Shown piece after piece: positions 37,276 to 45,497 of a stretch of DNA of 64,000 bases. The position numbers and the translations under genes were made by a program. The notes beneath the pieces are model-generated. The model was not told the origin of the DNA. It saw nothing but the letters and a program-made list of their open reading frames with translations, and did no database searches. The stretch lies in contig JAKDLG010000005.1 in the NCBI GenBank assembly GCA_030452985.1, positions 1-64,000 of the forward strand. Direction: 5' to 3'. Origin of the DNA: Humibacillus sp. (GTDB taxonomy: Bacteria; Actinomycetota; Actinomycetes; Actinomycetales; Dermatophilaceae). The first letter of the stretch is position 1, and each line of letters begins with the position of its first letter.

Positions 37276-38127
37276 TTGACACTTCCCATTGTGAACGCAC
37301 CGAGAGAGAGCCCGATGACCGCACCACCGGCCGCCGACCACGCTGTCACTGCTGTCAAGTCACCGGCCCCGAAAGCGGCCGGAAGCGGCGGCGTGCAGTC
37401 GCTCGACCGGGCCTTCGCGATCCTCGAGACCATCGCGGATGCCGGTGGCGTGATCTCACTCTCGCAGCTGGCCACCGACACCGGCCTGCCACTGCCGACC
37501 ATCCACCGCCTCGTGCGCACCCTCGTCGATCTGGGCTACGTGCGGCAGGAGCCCTCGCGCCAGTACTCGCTCGGGCCGCGGCTGATCCGACTGGGCGAGA
37601 CCACCTCCCGACGCCTCGCGACCTGGGCGCGGCCGCACCTGACCGACGTCGTGGGAGCTCTCGGGGAGTCGGTCAACCTGGCGATGCTCGACGGTGACCA
37701 GATCGTCTACATCGCTCAGGTCATGCCCTCGCAGAACTCCATGCGGATGTTCACCGAGGTCGGGCGCCGCGTCGACCCGCACACCACTGCGGTCGGCAAG
37801 GCGATTCTGGCCAGCGACCCCGAGCTCAGCGTGCGAGCCCTGCTCGGGCGCACCGGGATGGCCGAGCGCACCGAGCACACGCTGGTCACCCCCGACGCCT
37901 TCATCGACGAGCTCGTCCACGTGCGCGAGCGCGGCTACGCCCTCGACAACCAGGAGCAGGAGATCGGCGTGCGGTGCGTCGCCGTCGCCGTGCCCGGCGA
38001 CTCGCGCCTCGCGATCTCGATGTCAGGTCCACTGACCCGAATGGGCGACGCGACCATCGACCGGGCGATCGCGCCGCTGCACGAGGCTGCCGGTGCGATC
38101 GCGAGCGAGCTCAGCACTCGCGCCTGA
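37276..38127 (+). CDS. IclR family transcriptional regulator
   Basis: VQSLDRAFAILETIADAGGVISLSQLATDTGLPLPTIHRLVRTLVDLGYVRQEPSRQYSLGPRL; GYALDNQEQEIGVRCVAVAV. ATG at 37315 is an alternative start. Confidence 0.92.
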   Translation: MTLPIVNAPRESPMTAPPAADHAVTAVKSPAPKAAGSGGVQSLDRAFAILETIADAGGVISLSQLATDTGLPLPTIHRLVRTLVDLGYVRQEPSRQYSLGPRLIRLGETTSRRLATWARPHLTDVVGALGESVNLAMLDGDQIVYIAQVMPSQNSMRMFTEVGRRVDPHTTAVGKAILASDPELSVRALLGRTGMAERTEHTLVTPDAFIDELVHVRERGYALDNQEQEIGVRCVAVAVPGDSRLAISMSGPLTRMGDATIDRAIAPLHEAAGAIASELSTRA

Positions 38128-38150
38128 GCCTGCCGAGCCCCTACCGAGCC

Positions 38151-39581
38151 CTACCCAGGGATCCGGTCGGCCGCCGCCACCATGGCGTGGACCCGCTGCG
38201 ACAGCGCGTCGTCGAACGCCTCGTTGACGGCTTGCCACGCCCAGTTCCCGTCGGCGACGCCCGGCACGTTCATCCGGCTCTCGGTACCGAGCTCGAGCAG
38301 GTCCTGGGCCGGTACGACGACGAGCCGCGCGGTCGAGCTCAGGGCGAGCCGGATCAGCGCCCACGGCATCTCCTCGTCGGCATCGGGCACCGCGGCCAGC
38401 ACTTTCGCACGCGTCGGCTTGTCAGCCCCCTCCCACCAGCCCAGCGTGGTGTCGTTGTCGTGAGTGCCGGTGTAGACCACGCTCCACTCACCGTGGAACT
38501 TCGGCAGATACGGGTTGTCGGGGTCGTCGTTGTAGGCGAACTGGAGGATCTTCATGCCCGGCAGACGGTAGTCGTCACGCAGCGCAGTGACCTCAGGGGT
38601 GATCACCCCGAGGTCCTCGGCCACCAGGGTTCCCTCTCCCGCCGTCTCGACGAGGGCGCGGACCACCTCCCTGCCGGGCCCCTTCACCCAGTGACCCTCG
38701 CGCGCGGTCTTCGCCTCCAGGGGAACGTGCCACGCGGCCTCGAACCCGCGGAAATGGTCGATCCGCACGAGGTCGAACAGCTCACGCTGCCGGGCGATTC
38801 GAGCTCGCCACCAGGCGAAGTCGTCAGCGGCCATGCGGTCCCAGGCGTAGTGCGGGTTGTTCCAGCGCTGGCCGTCGACGGCGAAGTAGTCGGGCGGTAC
38901 GCCGGTCACCGTGATCGGCCGGCCCTGGCCGTCGAGCACGAACATCTTCCGGTTGGCCCACACGTCGGCGCTGAACGCCGCGACGAAGATCGGCAGGTCG
39001 CCGAAGAAGAGGATGCCGGCCTGTGCGGCGTAGGCCCGCAGCTCATCCCATTGCGAGTCGAAGACCCACTGCTCGAAGCGGAGCTGCTCGAGGCGCGCTG
39101 CGTGCGGGGTGAGCACCTCCTCGAGGCGAGCCGGGTCACGATCGCGCAGGCCCGGTTCCCAGTCCTGCCAGTCACGCCGGCCGAACAGGTCACGCAGCAC
39201 GGAGTACTCGGCGTAGGGCTCGAGCCAGCTCGCGTGGGCCTCGCACCACGCGCCGTACTCCGCTCGCTGGGCCGCGGTGAGCGAACCCGCGTCGGAGAGC
39301 CCCGAGTCGGCCTGCCGTCGGCGGTCGATCAGGTCGGGGTTGCCCGCCATCGCCGAGAGGGCGTTGTAGGGCGAGAGCTCCTCCTCGTGGACCGGCACCA
39401 GGGGCAGCACCTGCCAGACCGTGACACCAGCGGCGGCCAGGAAGTCGACGAAGCGATAAGCCTGCTCGCCCAGAGTCCCCCGGCCGGTCGTTCCCGAGCT
39501 GGGTGGCAAGGACGTGACGTGCAGCAGGACCCCCGCTCGTCGCACGTCGAAGGGGGTCGTTCCGTTGCTCGTACTCACCAT
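38151..39581 (-). CDS. malQ: 4-alpha-glucanotransferase
   Basis: 476 aa; RAGVLLHVTSLPPSSGTTGRGTLGEQAYRFVDFLAAAGVTVWQVLPL; LVRIDHFRGFEAAWHVP; LGVITPEV; TGTHDNDTTLGW. Confidence 0.94.
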   Translation of the reverse strand: MVSTSNGTTPFDVRRAGVLLHVTSLPPSSGTTGRGTLGEQAYRFVDFLAAAGVTVWQVLPLVPVHEEELSPYNALSAMAGNPDLIDRRRQADSGLSDAGSLTAAQRAEYGAWCEAHASWLEPYAEYSVLRDLFGRRDWQDWEPGLRDRDPARLEEVLTPHAARLEQLRFEQWVFDSQWDELRAYAAQAGILFFGDLPIFVAAFSADVWANRKMFVLDGQGRPITVTGVPPDYFAVDGQRWNNPHYAWDRMAADDFAWWRARIARQRELFDLVRIDHFRGFEAAWHVPLEAKTAREGHWVKGPGREVVRALVETAGEGTLVAEDLGVITPEVTALRDDYRLPGMKILQFAYNDDPDNPYLPKFHGEWSVVYTGTHDNDTTLGWWEGADKPTRAKVLAAVPDADEEMPWALIRLALSSTARLVVVPAQDLLELGTESRMNVPGVADGNWAWQAVNEAFDDALSQRVHAMVAAADRIPG

Positions 39582-39654
39582 TCCAGACGTCCCTCGTGTC
39601 GACTGCGGCGAGCCTATCGGTTCAGCGGCGGTGCTACCGCAAGCGACCGCTGCC

Positions 39655-40524
39655 TCAGCCGTGTGCGTCGGCCGGCAGCGACGCGCCAGGCGGCGACGCC
39701 GTGGTGCCCCGGGTGCTGAGGCGCTGCTGCGGCACGAGGTAGGCCTTCACCGGCCCACCCGCGAGGGTGTTGAGCACGGCATCCGCGGCCTGGTTACCCA
39801 TCGCGTACACATCGAGGGTCACGGCCGACAGCGGCGGGTTGGACAGGCGACACATCGGGGAGTCGTCCCACGCCACGAGCGAGAGGTCGGCCGGCACCGT
39901 GAGCCCGAGCTCGGTCGCCACCCCCATGCCGGCGAGGGCCATGACGTCGTTGTCGTAGACGATGGCGGTTGGCGGCCCCGCCCTGCCGAGCAGCGACCTC
40001 GTGCACCGGCGACCGGCCTCCTCGGAGTAGTCGCCCTCGACCGTGGTGGCCCGCAGCCCGAGCTCGTCGCACACCCGGCGGAAGGCAGCGTCGCGCACCT
40101 CGCTGTGGTGCAGCCCCACCGGTCCACTGACCCTGCCCAGGTGCTCGTGGCCGAGCAACGCGAGGTAGCGCACCGCCTCCGTCATGGCTCCGTCGTCATC
40201 GACCCACACGTTCGACACGGGGAGGCCGGCGCGAGGCCCACCGATGGCGATGGCGGGGATGCCGAGCTCGGCGAGCAGGGCGAGGCGGTTGTCCCCAGCG
40301 TGGAGGTTGACGACGACGACCGCCTCGACCATCGACCCGGTGGCCCAGCGGCGGTAAGCCGCCAGCTCGCGTTCCGGGTCAGGAACGACATGCAGCAGCA
40401 ACGAGCGGCCCTCGATCGAGAGACCTTCCTCCATGCCTGCGATGAGCTCGGCGAAGAACGGCTCGATCCCCAGCATTCGTGCTGGCCGCGCCAGCACGAG
40501 ACCCACGGCTTCAGAGTGTTGCAC
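39655..40524 (-). CDS. LacI-type ligand-binding domain protein lacking N-terminal HTH
   Basis: Starts directly at VQHSEAVGLVLARPARMLGIEPFFAELIAGMEEGL; C-terminal TAIVYDNDVMALAGMGVATELGLTVPADLSLVAWDDSPMCRL is LacI-like; upstream DNA is the 3' end of the GH31 gene. Confidence 0.8.
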   Translation of the reverse strand: MQHSEAVGLVLARPARMLGIEPFFAELIAGMEEGLSIEGRSLLLHVVPDPERELAAYRRWATGSMVEAVVVVNLHAGDNRLALLAELGIPAIAIGGPRAGLPVSNVWVDDDGAMTEAVRYLALLGHEHLGRVSGPVGLHHSEVRDAAFRRVCDELGLRATTVEGDYSEEAGRRCTRSLLGRAGPPTAIVYDNDVMALAGMGVATELGLTVPADLSLVAWDDSPMCRLSNPPLSAVTLDVYAMGNQAADAVLNTLAGGPVKAYLVPQQRLSTRGTTASPPGASLPADAHG

Positions 40525-40533
40525 CAGGCCAGC

Positions 40534-42993
40534 CTAGGGTGTCGTTGTCGCCCGCCAGTCAATGCGCGCGCCGGTGTGAGTGAGGGGCGCTGCTGTGTCG
40601 CGGGTCGGGGCCGCTCCGATGCCACGACCGGGCAAGACGATCACGGGCCGCACCGTGCGGGTGACCGGCATCTGCGCGAAGGAGCCCGACCGTTCGTCGA
40701 CGGTCAGCACCCCCTCGACGTCGTTCCAGCGCATCGGCGTCAGACTGAACTCCCCACGCTCGTAGGCGTACCCATCGCCGGCGTCGTCGTAGAGGTCGAA
40801 CTCCCCGTCGGCGCCGGGGTAGACCCGCACCTCGAGCTCACCCCAGGGGTCTTGCCCGGTGTGTTGCACCTCCGGCCCCAGCGGCAGGATGCAGCCGCTG
40901 CGCACGAAGAGTGGAACCCGTTCGAGGGGCGCATCGGCCACGATCGTCTGGCCGCCCCGATACCGCTCCCCGGTCCAGAAGTCGTACCAGTCGCAACCGG
41001 CGGGCAGGTAGACCAGCCGCGAATGTGCCACTCCGGCAAGGGGCGTCGAGTCGGGTCCGTGATCCATCGCATGCGTCACCGGACAGACCAACAGGGCCGG
41101 GCCCACCATGAACTGGTCGGCGATGTCGTAGACCGCCGGGTCGTGACGGAAGTCGAAGGCGAGGGCCCGCAGGGGGGTGTACGCACGCTGGGTGGTCCAG
41201 CCGTTCAGGGAGTAGAGGTAGGGCAGCAGCCGGTAGCGCAGCCTCAGGAAGGCCGCGATCGTGTCGTAGACCACCTCCCCCGGTTCGCCGAACCGCCACG
41301 GCTCACGAGCCGTGCACCGCCCGTGCGAACGGAACACCGGCATGAACGTGCCCGCCTGCAACCAGCGCAGGTACAGCTCGCGGTAACCCAGGTCGAGGTT
41401 GCCCTGCTCGTAGTCGCCCGCCCAGAACCACAGGTCGCCGGGCGTGACGAAGTAGGCGCCGATGTCGAAGGTCCAGAACGGGGTTCCAGTCACACACAGG
41501 TTGAGCCCGGCGGCGAACTGCCGACGTAGGGCGTCCCACGTCGCCGACCAGTCTCCCGACCAGGTCACCGCCGCGTAGCGCTGCTGGCCGACGAAGCCCG
41601 ACCGGGTCAGGGTGAAGACCCGCTTGCCGTCGTTCTGGGCGCGCAGCCCCTCGTAGAGGCCGGCGGAGTGCGCCAGCGAGTACCCGTTGATGCGCTCGGG
41701 GTCGAGGTACTTCTTCATCGCGTCGGTGTTGATGACCACGCGCTGGCCCGGCTGGGGCCGCACCGCTCCCTTCCAATCGGCCTCGAACGGCTCGGTGCAG
41801 TCAGACCAGAAGGCGTCGACGCCGTGCTGGGCGTACCCCTCGCTCACCTGGGCCGCGTACCGCTCCCGCGCCGCCGGGTCGAACGCGTCGTAGGTCGAGC
41901 CGTCGCCGAGCAGCTGCCCGTGCTCGCGGAACTCCCGCTGGTTGGCACCGTTGCCGTGCATGTTCGGCCAGATCGACACCATCAGTCGGCAGTCCATCCC
42001 GTGCAGCTGATCCACCAGACCCTTGGGGTCGGGAAAGCGGTTGGGGTCGAGGGACTTCTGACCCCACTGCCCCTCGGGCCAGCTCTGCCAGTCCTGCACG
42101 ATGCAGTCGATCGGCAGGTCGCGAGCACGGAACTGGCTGACCACCTCGATCAGCTCGGCGGCATCCACGTAGCGATCCTTGCTCTGCACGTAGCCCAGCG
42201 CCCAGCGGGGCAGCATCGGCGCCTCCCCGGTGAGGCGACGCACCTCGCCGACGATGTCGTCGAGCTCCGGACCCACGATGAACAGGAAGTCGAGCTCGTC
42301 GTCGGTCTCGGTCCAGAAGTAGGTGCCATGCTGGTCGTCGTGGAAGGAGGCCAGCGACTGGCTGTCCCAGAGGATGCCGTAGCCGCGTGTCGAGACGATC
42401 ATCGGCGCGACGATCTTCATGTTCTGCTGGTAGAGGTACTCGTGGTGCCCGCGGTAGTTGAGGATGCCGTCCTCGTGCTGACCGAGCCCGTAGATCGCCT
42501 CGTCGTCCTGGAACTCCAGGCGCAGCGTCGTGGAGTACGCCTGCCGGTCGACCACGGTCTCGGTGCCCGTCACCACCGCCCGTTCCCCGTCTGCTCCGCG
42601 CACCGTGGTGATGTCGGTGTCGTCGGAGAACACGGTGCGCAGCACGTCGACCTCCTCGAGCAGCTTCGCGTCGCGCCGGTCGTGGGGCTCACGCACCAGC
42701 AGTCGCCCGGTCTCGTCGGCCCAGCTGAACGCCCCAGTGGCGCGGTCGATCTCGAGGCGCAACCGAGGGGTCGAGAGCACGAGGATGCCGTCTGCCTCCG
42801 CGACCGCGGGGGCGCTGCGTTCCAGCCCGCCCAGCAGCATCCCGTTCGACGCCAGGGACTGGTCTGAGAAGGTCGGGCGGCCCGTGTAGACCACGCGCAT
42901 CACCCGGTCGCCGATGGCCTGGAGCCGGAGACGGCCGACGGAGGTGGTGATGACGACGGCCTCGCCGTCGACGGTGTGGTCGAGAACCCTCAT
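40534..42993 (-). CDS. GH31 family glycosidase (alpha-glucosidase/alpha-xylosidase-like)
   Basis: MRVLDHTVDGEAVVITTSVGRLRLQ; WALGYVQSKDRY; IDCIVQDWQSWPEGQWG; DAFWSDCTEPFEADWKG; TRSGFVGQQRYAAVTWSGDWSATWDALRRQF. ATGA overlap with upstream GH2. Confidence 0.9.
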   Translation of the reverse strand: MRVLDHTVDGEAVVITTSVGRLRLQAIGDRVMRVVYTGRPTFSDQSLASNGMLLGGLERSAPAVAEADGILVLSTPRLRLEIDRATGAFSWADETGRLLVREPHDRRDAKLLEEVDVLRTVFSDDTDITTVRGADGERAVVTGTETVVDRQAYSTTLRLEFQDDEAIYGLGQHEDGILNYRGHHEYLYQQNMKIVAPMIVSTRGYGILWDSQSLASFHDDQHGTYFWTETDDELDFLFIVGPELDDIVGEVRRLTGEAPMLPRWALGYVQSKDRYVDAAELIEVVSQFRARDLPIDCIVQDWQSWPEGQWGQKSLDPNRFPDPKGLVDQLHGMDCRLMVSIWPNMHGNGANQREFREHGQLLGDGSTYDAFDPAARERYAAQVSEGYAQHGVDAFWSDCTEPFEADWKGAVRPQPGQRVVINTDAMKKYLDPERINGYSLAHSAGLYEGLRAQNDGKRVFTLTRSGFVGQQRYAAVTWSGDWSATWDALRRQFAAGLNLCVTGTPFWTFDIGAYFVTPGDLWFWAGDYEQGNLDLGYRELYLRWLQAGTFMPVFRSHGRCTAREPWRFGEPGEVVYDTIAAFLRLRYRLLPYLYSLNGWTTQRAYTPLRALAFDFRHDPAVYDIADQFMVGPALLVCPVTHAMDHGPDSTPLAGVAHSRLVYLPAGCDWYDFWTGERYRGGQTIVADAPLERVPLFVRSGCILPLGPEVQHTGQDPWGELEVRVYPGADGEFDLYDDAGDGYAYERGEFSLTPMRWNDVEGVLTVDERSGSFAQMPVTRTVRPVIVLPGRGIGAAPTRDTAAPLTHTGARIDWRATTTP

Positions 42994-45497
42994 GCTGACA
43001 CCGCTTCCGATCGTGGGTGGGCACGGTGATTCACACTCATCAGCACCGGCGGTGAGGTCAGCGCGGCCGGGTCGAGGTCGGCTGTGCTGGTCACCGAGAA
43101 GGTGTACGACTCGCCCGGCAGCAAGGTGACGAGCTGGTCGGAGACGATGGCAGACGGGTCGAGACGGTCGACGCTGAGCACGAGGTCCTTGACCAGCGCG
43201 TCGGCCGTGACCACGACGCCATAACCCTGCTCCGAGCGCCGCACGTCGGTACGCAGCGACGGCGCGAGGAAACGCAGATCGAGGTCTTCGACGAACCACC
43301 ACCAGGCCCGGCCGGCGTCACTGGCCGACGAACAGCTCGCGACGAGCAGCTCCTGCGACGCGTCGACCGGGGCCTGCAGCGGCGACGCCAGAACGGTGGT
43401 GGCTCCCGACCTGGGAGCGACGTCGATGGCCACCTGCTCACTCGCCAGCGTCTCGCCCGCGAGGTTGGTGCGCCTCACCTCTACGGTGTCGCACCAGGGT
43501 TGCGCACTGTCGTTGCTGACGATGAGCGCGACTCCACCCTCACGCGGCTGGAGCAGCAGCACGCGCGGCGCGTTGAGCCGGCGCAGGGCGTACCAGAGCG
43601 GCTTGCGGCGGCCCCCGCTGTCGATCACGGCCCAGCTGATCGCCGGCCAGCAGTCGTTCAGCTGCCAGACGATGTAGCCGGCGTTGCGCGGCGCGTGTGA
43701 ACGGTAGTGCGACACGGCGCAGCTGATGGCCCGCGCCTGGTCGAGCTGCGTCGTGAAGTACCAGTCGTCGAAGCCGGCCGGCGTCGGCACGTGCCCGACC
43801 CAGCCGCGCTCGAGCTTGAGGTTGCCGTCGATGGCCTTCTGGTGGTTCAGCATTCCCGGCGATTCGGGGGCGGGGTGCTCGTCGTGGATGGCCGGCATCA
43901 AGGTGGCGTGGTTCGCCGGGGCCTGGAAGCCGAACTCCGCCACGAACCGCGGGATGGCGCTCCGGTACTCGAGGTAGTCGACGCTGAACCAGACCTTCCA
44001 GCTGTGCACCGGGCCGTGGTCAGGCAGGGTCGGGTGGCTCTCGTCGTTCGGTGACCACGGGCTCGACGGGATGTAGGCCCGACCCGGGTCGATCTCGTCG
44101 ATGATCGCCGGGAACAGCTCGTCGTAGTAGCGGCCACCCCAGCCTTCTCCCTGCGCCAACCGCTCCTTGAAGCCCCAGGTGTAGTAGCCCTCGATGTTCT
44201 CGTTGCCGCCGCTCCAGAGGGCGAGGGAAGGGTTGGCCGCCAGCCGGGCGACGTGCTCGCGCGCCTCGGCCTCGACCTCCTGCCACATCTCGGGGGCCTC
44301 GGAGTAGCAGGCGCAGGCGAACTGAAAGTCCTGCCAGACGAGGATGCCCTGGCGGTTGCAGGCGTCGTAGAAGTCGTCGCTCTCGTAGATGCCACCGCCC
44401 CAGGCCCGAAGCAGGTTCATCCCGGCGTCCGCTGCGCCCTGCACCGCTCGCTCGTAGTCCTGCGGCGTCATCCGGCTCGGAAAGCAGTCGCCCGGGATCC
44501 AGTTCGCTCCCTTGACCCAGACGAACTCGCCGTTGACGTGGAACTCGAAGCTGGTGCCGTGCTCGTCCGGCTCGACGCGCACCTCGACCGTGCGAAAGCC
44601 CATGTCGTGGCTCCACGCGTCGAGCTCGACGCCACCGGCCGAGGCCCGCACGACGAGCCGGTACAGCGGCTGCTCCCCGTGTCCGCGTGGCCACCACAGC
44701 TCCGGCTCGTCGACGGTGAACGAGAGCTCGGCCGCGTCGTGCGTCGTCGTCGCCGTGGCGCTCGTCGTGGTCCCGTCGGGTGCCGTGAGCAGAGCGTCGA
44801 GCGTGACGTCTTGTTCTCCGGTGCGCTCGAGGTCGACCGACAACGTCACCCGACCCCTCCCCCGCTCATCGACGGTCACGGTCGGCACGACGGAGGCCAG
44901 CCGGGCCGTCGACCACTGCTGCAGACGGATCGGCCGCCAGATCCCAGCCGTGGTCAGGGTGGGGCCCCAGTCCCAGCCAAAGTTGGACGCCATCTTGCGC
45001 AGCGCGTTGTAGGGCAGTGCGTCCCCCACCAGCGGCTTGACCCCGATGCGCTGCTCCGACTCCCGAGCGGCGCGCAGGGGGGCGTCGAGGTCCACCACGA
45101 GCTGGTTGCCGGGGCTCAACAGCGCGCGCACGTCGAACCGGTAGGTGCGGTGCTGGTTCTTGGTGCGCCCGACGACGGCGCCGTTCAGGCTCACCGTGGC
45201 CGCCGTGTCGAGCCCCTCGGCGACGAGGTCGACCCGTTCGTGCCCCTCGTCGACGAAGGCGAACGAGGTGCGGTACCGAGCGTCGGTCTCACCGATCCAC
45301 TGCACCTGCTGCTCGTTGCAGCCGACGTACGGGTCCGGGATCAGCCCGGCGGCGAGCAGGTCGGTGTGCACGCACCCGGGCACTTCAGCGGGGACGTGAT
45401 CGGGGATGCCGTCGGGGACGGCTACCGCTGTTCCGTCAGGGCCGCGACCCGACCGCAGGGTGAGGGTCCAGCCCTGTGAGATTGCCATGCTGCTCAT
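42990..45497 (-). CDS. GH2 family beta-mannosidase-like
   Basis: ASNFGWDWGPTLTTAGIWRPIRL; NLLRAWGGGIYESDDFYDACNRQGILVWQDFQFACACY; NPSLALWSGGNENIEGY; NAGYIVWQLNDCWPAISWAVID. Confidence 0.92.
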   Translation of the reverse strand: MSSMAISQGWTLTLRSGRGPDGTAVAVPDGIPDHVPAEVPGCVHTDLLAAGLIPDPYVGCNEQQVQWIGETDARYRTSFAFVDEGHERVDLVAEGLDTAATVSLNGAVVGRTKNQHRTYRFDVRALLSPGNQLVVDLDAPLRAARESEQRIGVKPLVGDALPYNALRKMASNFGWDWGPTLTTAGIWRPIRLQQWSTARLASVVPTVTVDERGRGRVTLSVDLERTGEQDVTLDALLTAPDGTTTSATATTTHDAAELSFTVDEPELWWPRGHGEQPLYRLVVRASAGGVELDAWSHDMGFRTVEVRVEPDEHGTSFEFHVNGEFVWVKGANWIPGDCFPSRMTPQDYERAVQGAADAGMNLLRAWGGGIYESDDFYDACNRQGILVWQDFQFACACYSEAPEMWQEVEAEAREHVARLAANPSLALWSGGNENIEGYYTWGFKERLAQGEGWGGRYYDELFPAIIDEIDPGRAYIPSSPWSPNDESHPTLPDHGPVHSWKVWFSVDYLEYRSAIPRFVAEFGFQAPANHATLMPAIHDEHPAPESPGMLNHQKAIDGNLKLERGWVGHVPTPAGFDDWYFTTQLDQARAISCAVSHYRSHAPRNAGYIVWQLNDCWPAISWAVIDSGGRRKPLWYALRRLNAPRVLLLQPREGGVALIVSNDSAQPWCDTVEVRRTNLAGETLASEQVAIDVAPRSGATTVLASPLQAPVDASQELLVASCSSASDAGRAWWWFVEDLDLRFLAPSLRTDVRRSEQGYGVVVTADALVKDLVLSVDRLDPSAIVSDQLVTLLPGESYTFSVTSTADLDPAALTSPPVLMSVNHRAHPRSEAVSA

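Noticed and set aside
37974-39719. 581-aa + strand ORF opposite malQ
   Set aside because: Starts inside the IclR gene in another frame and lies antisense to malQ; no domain.
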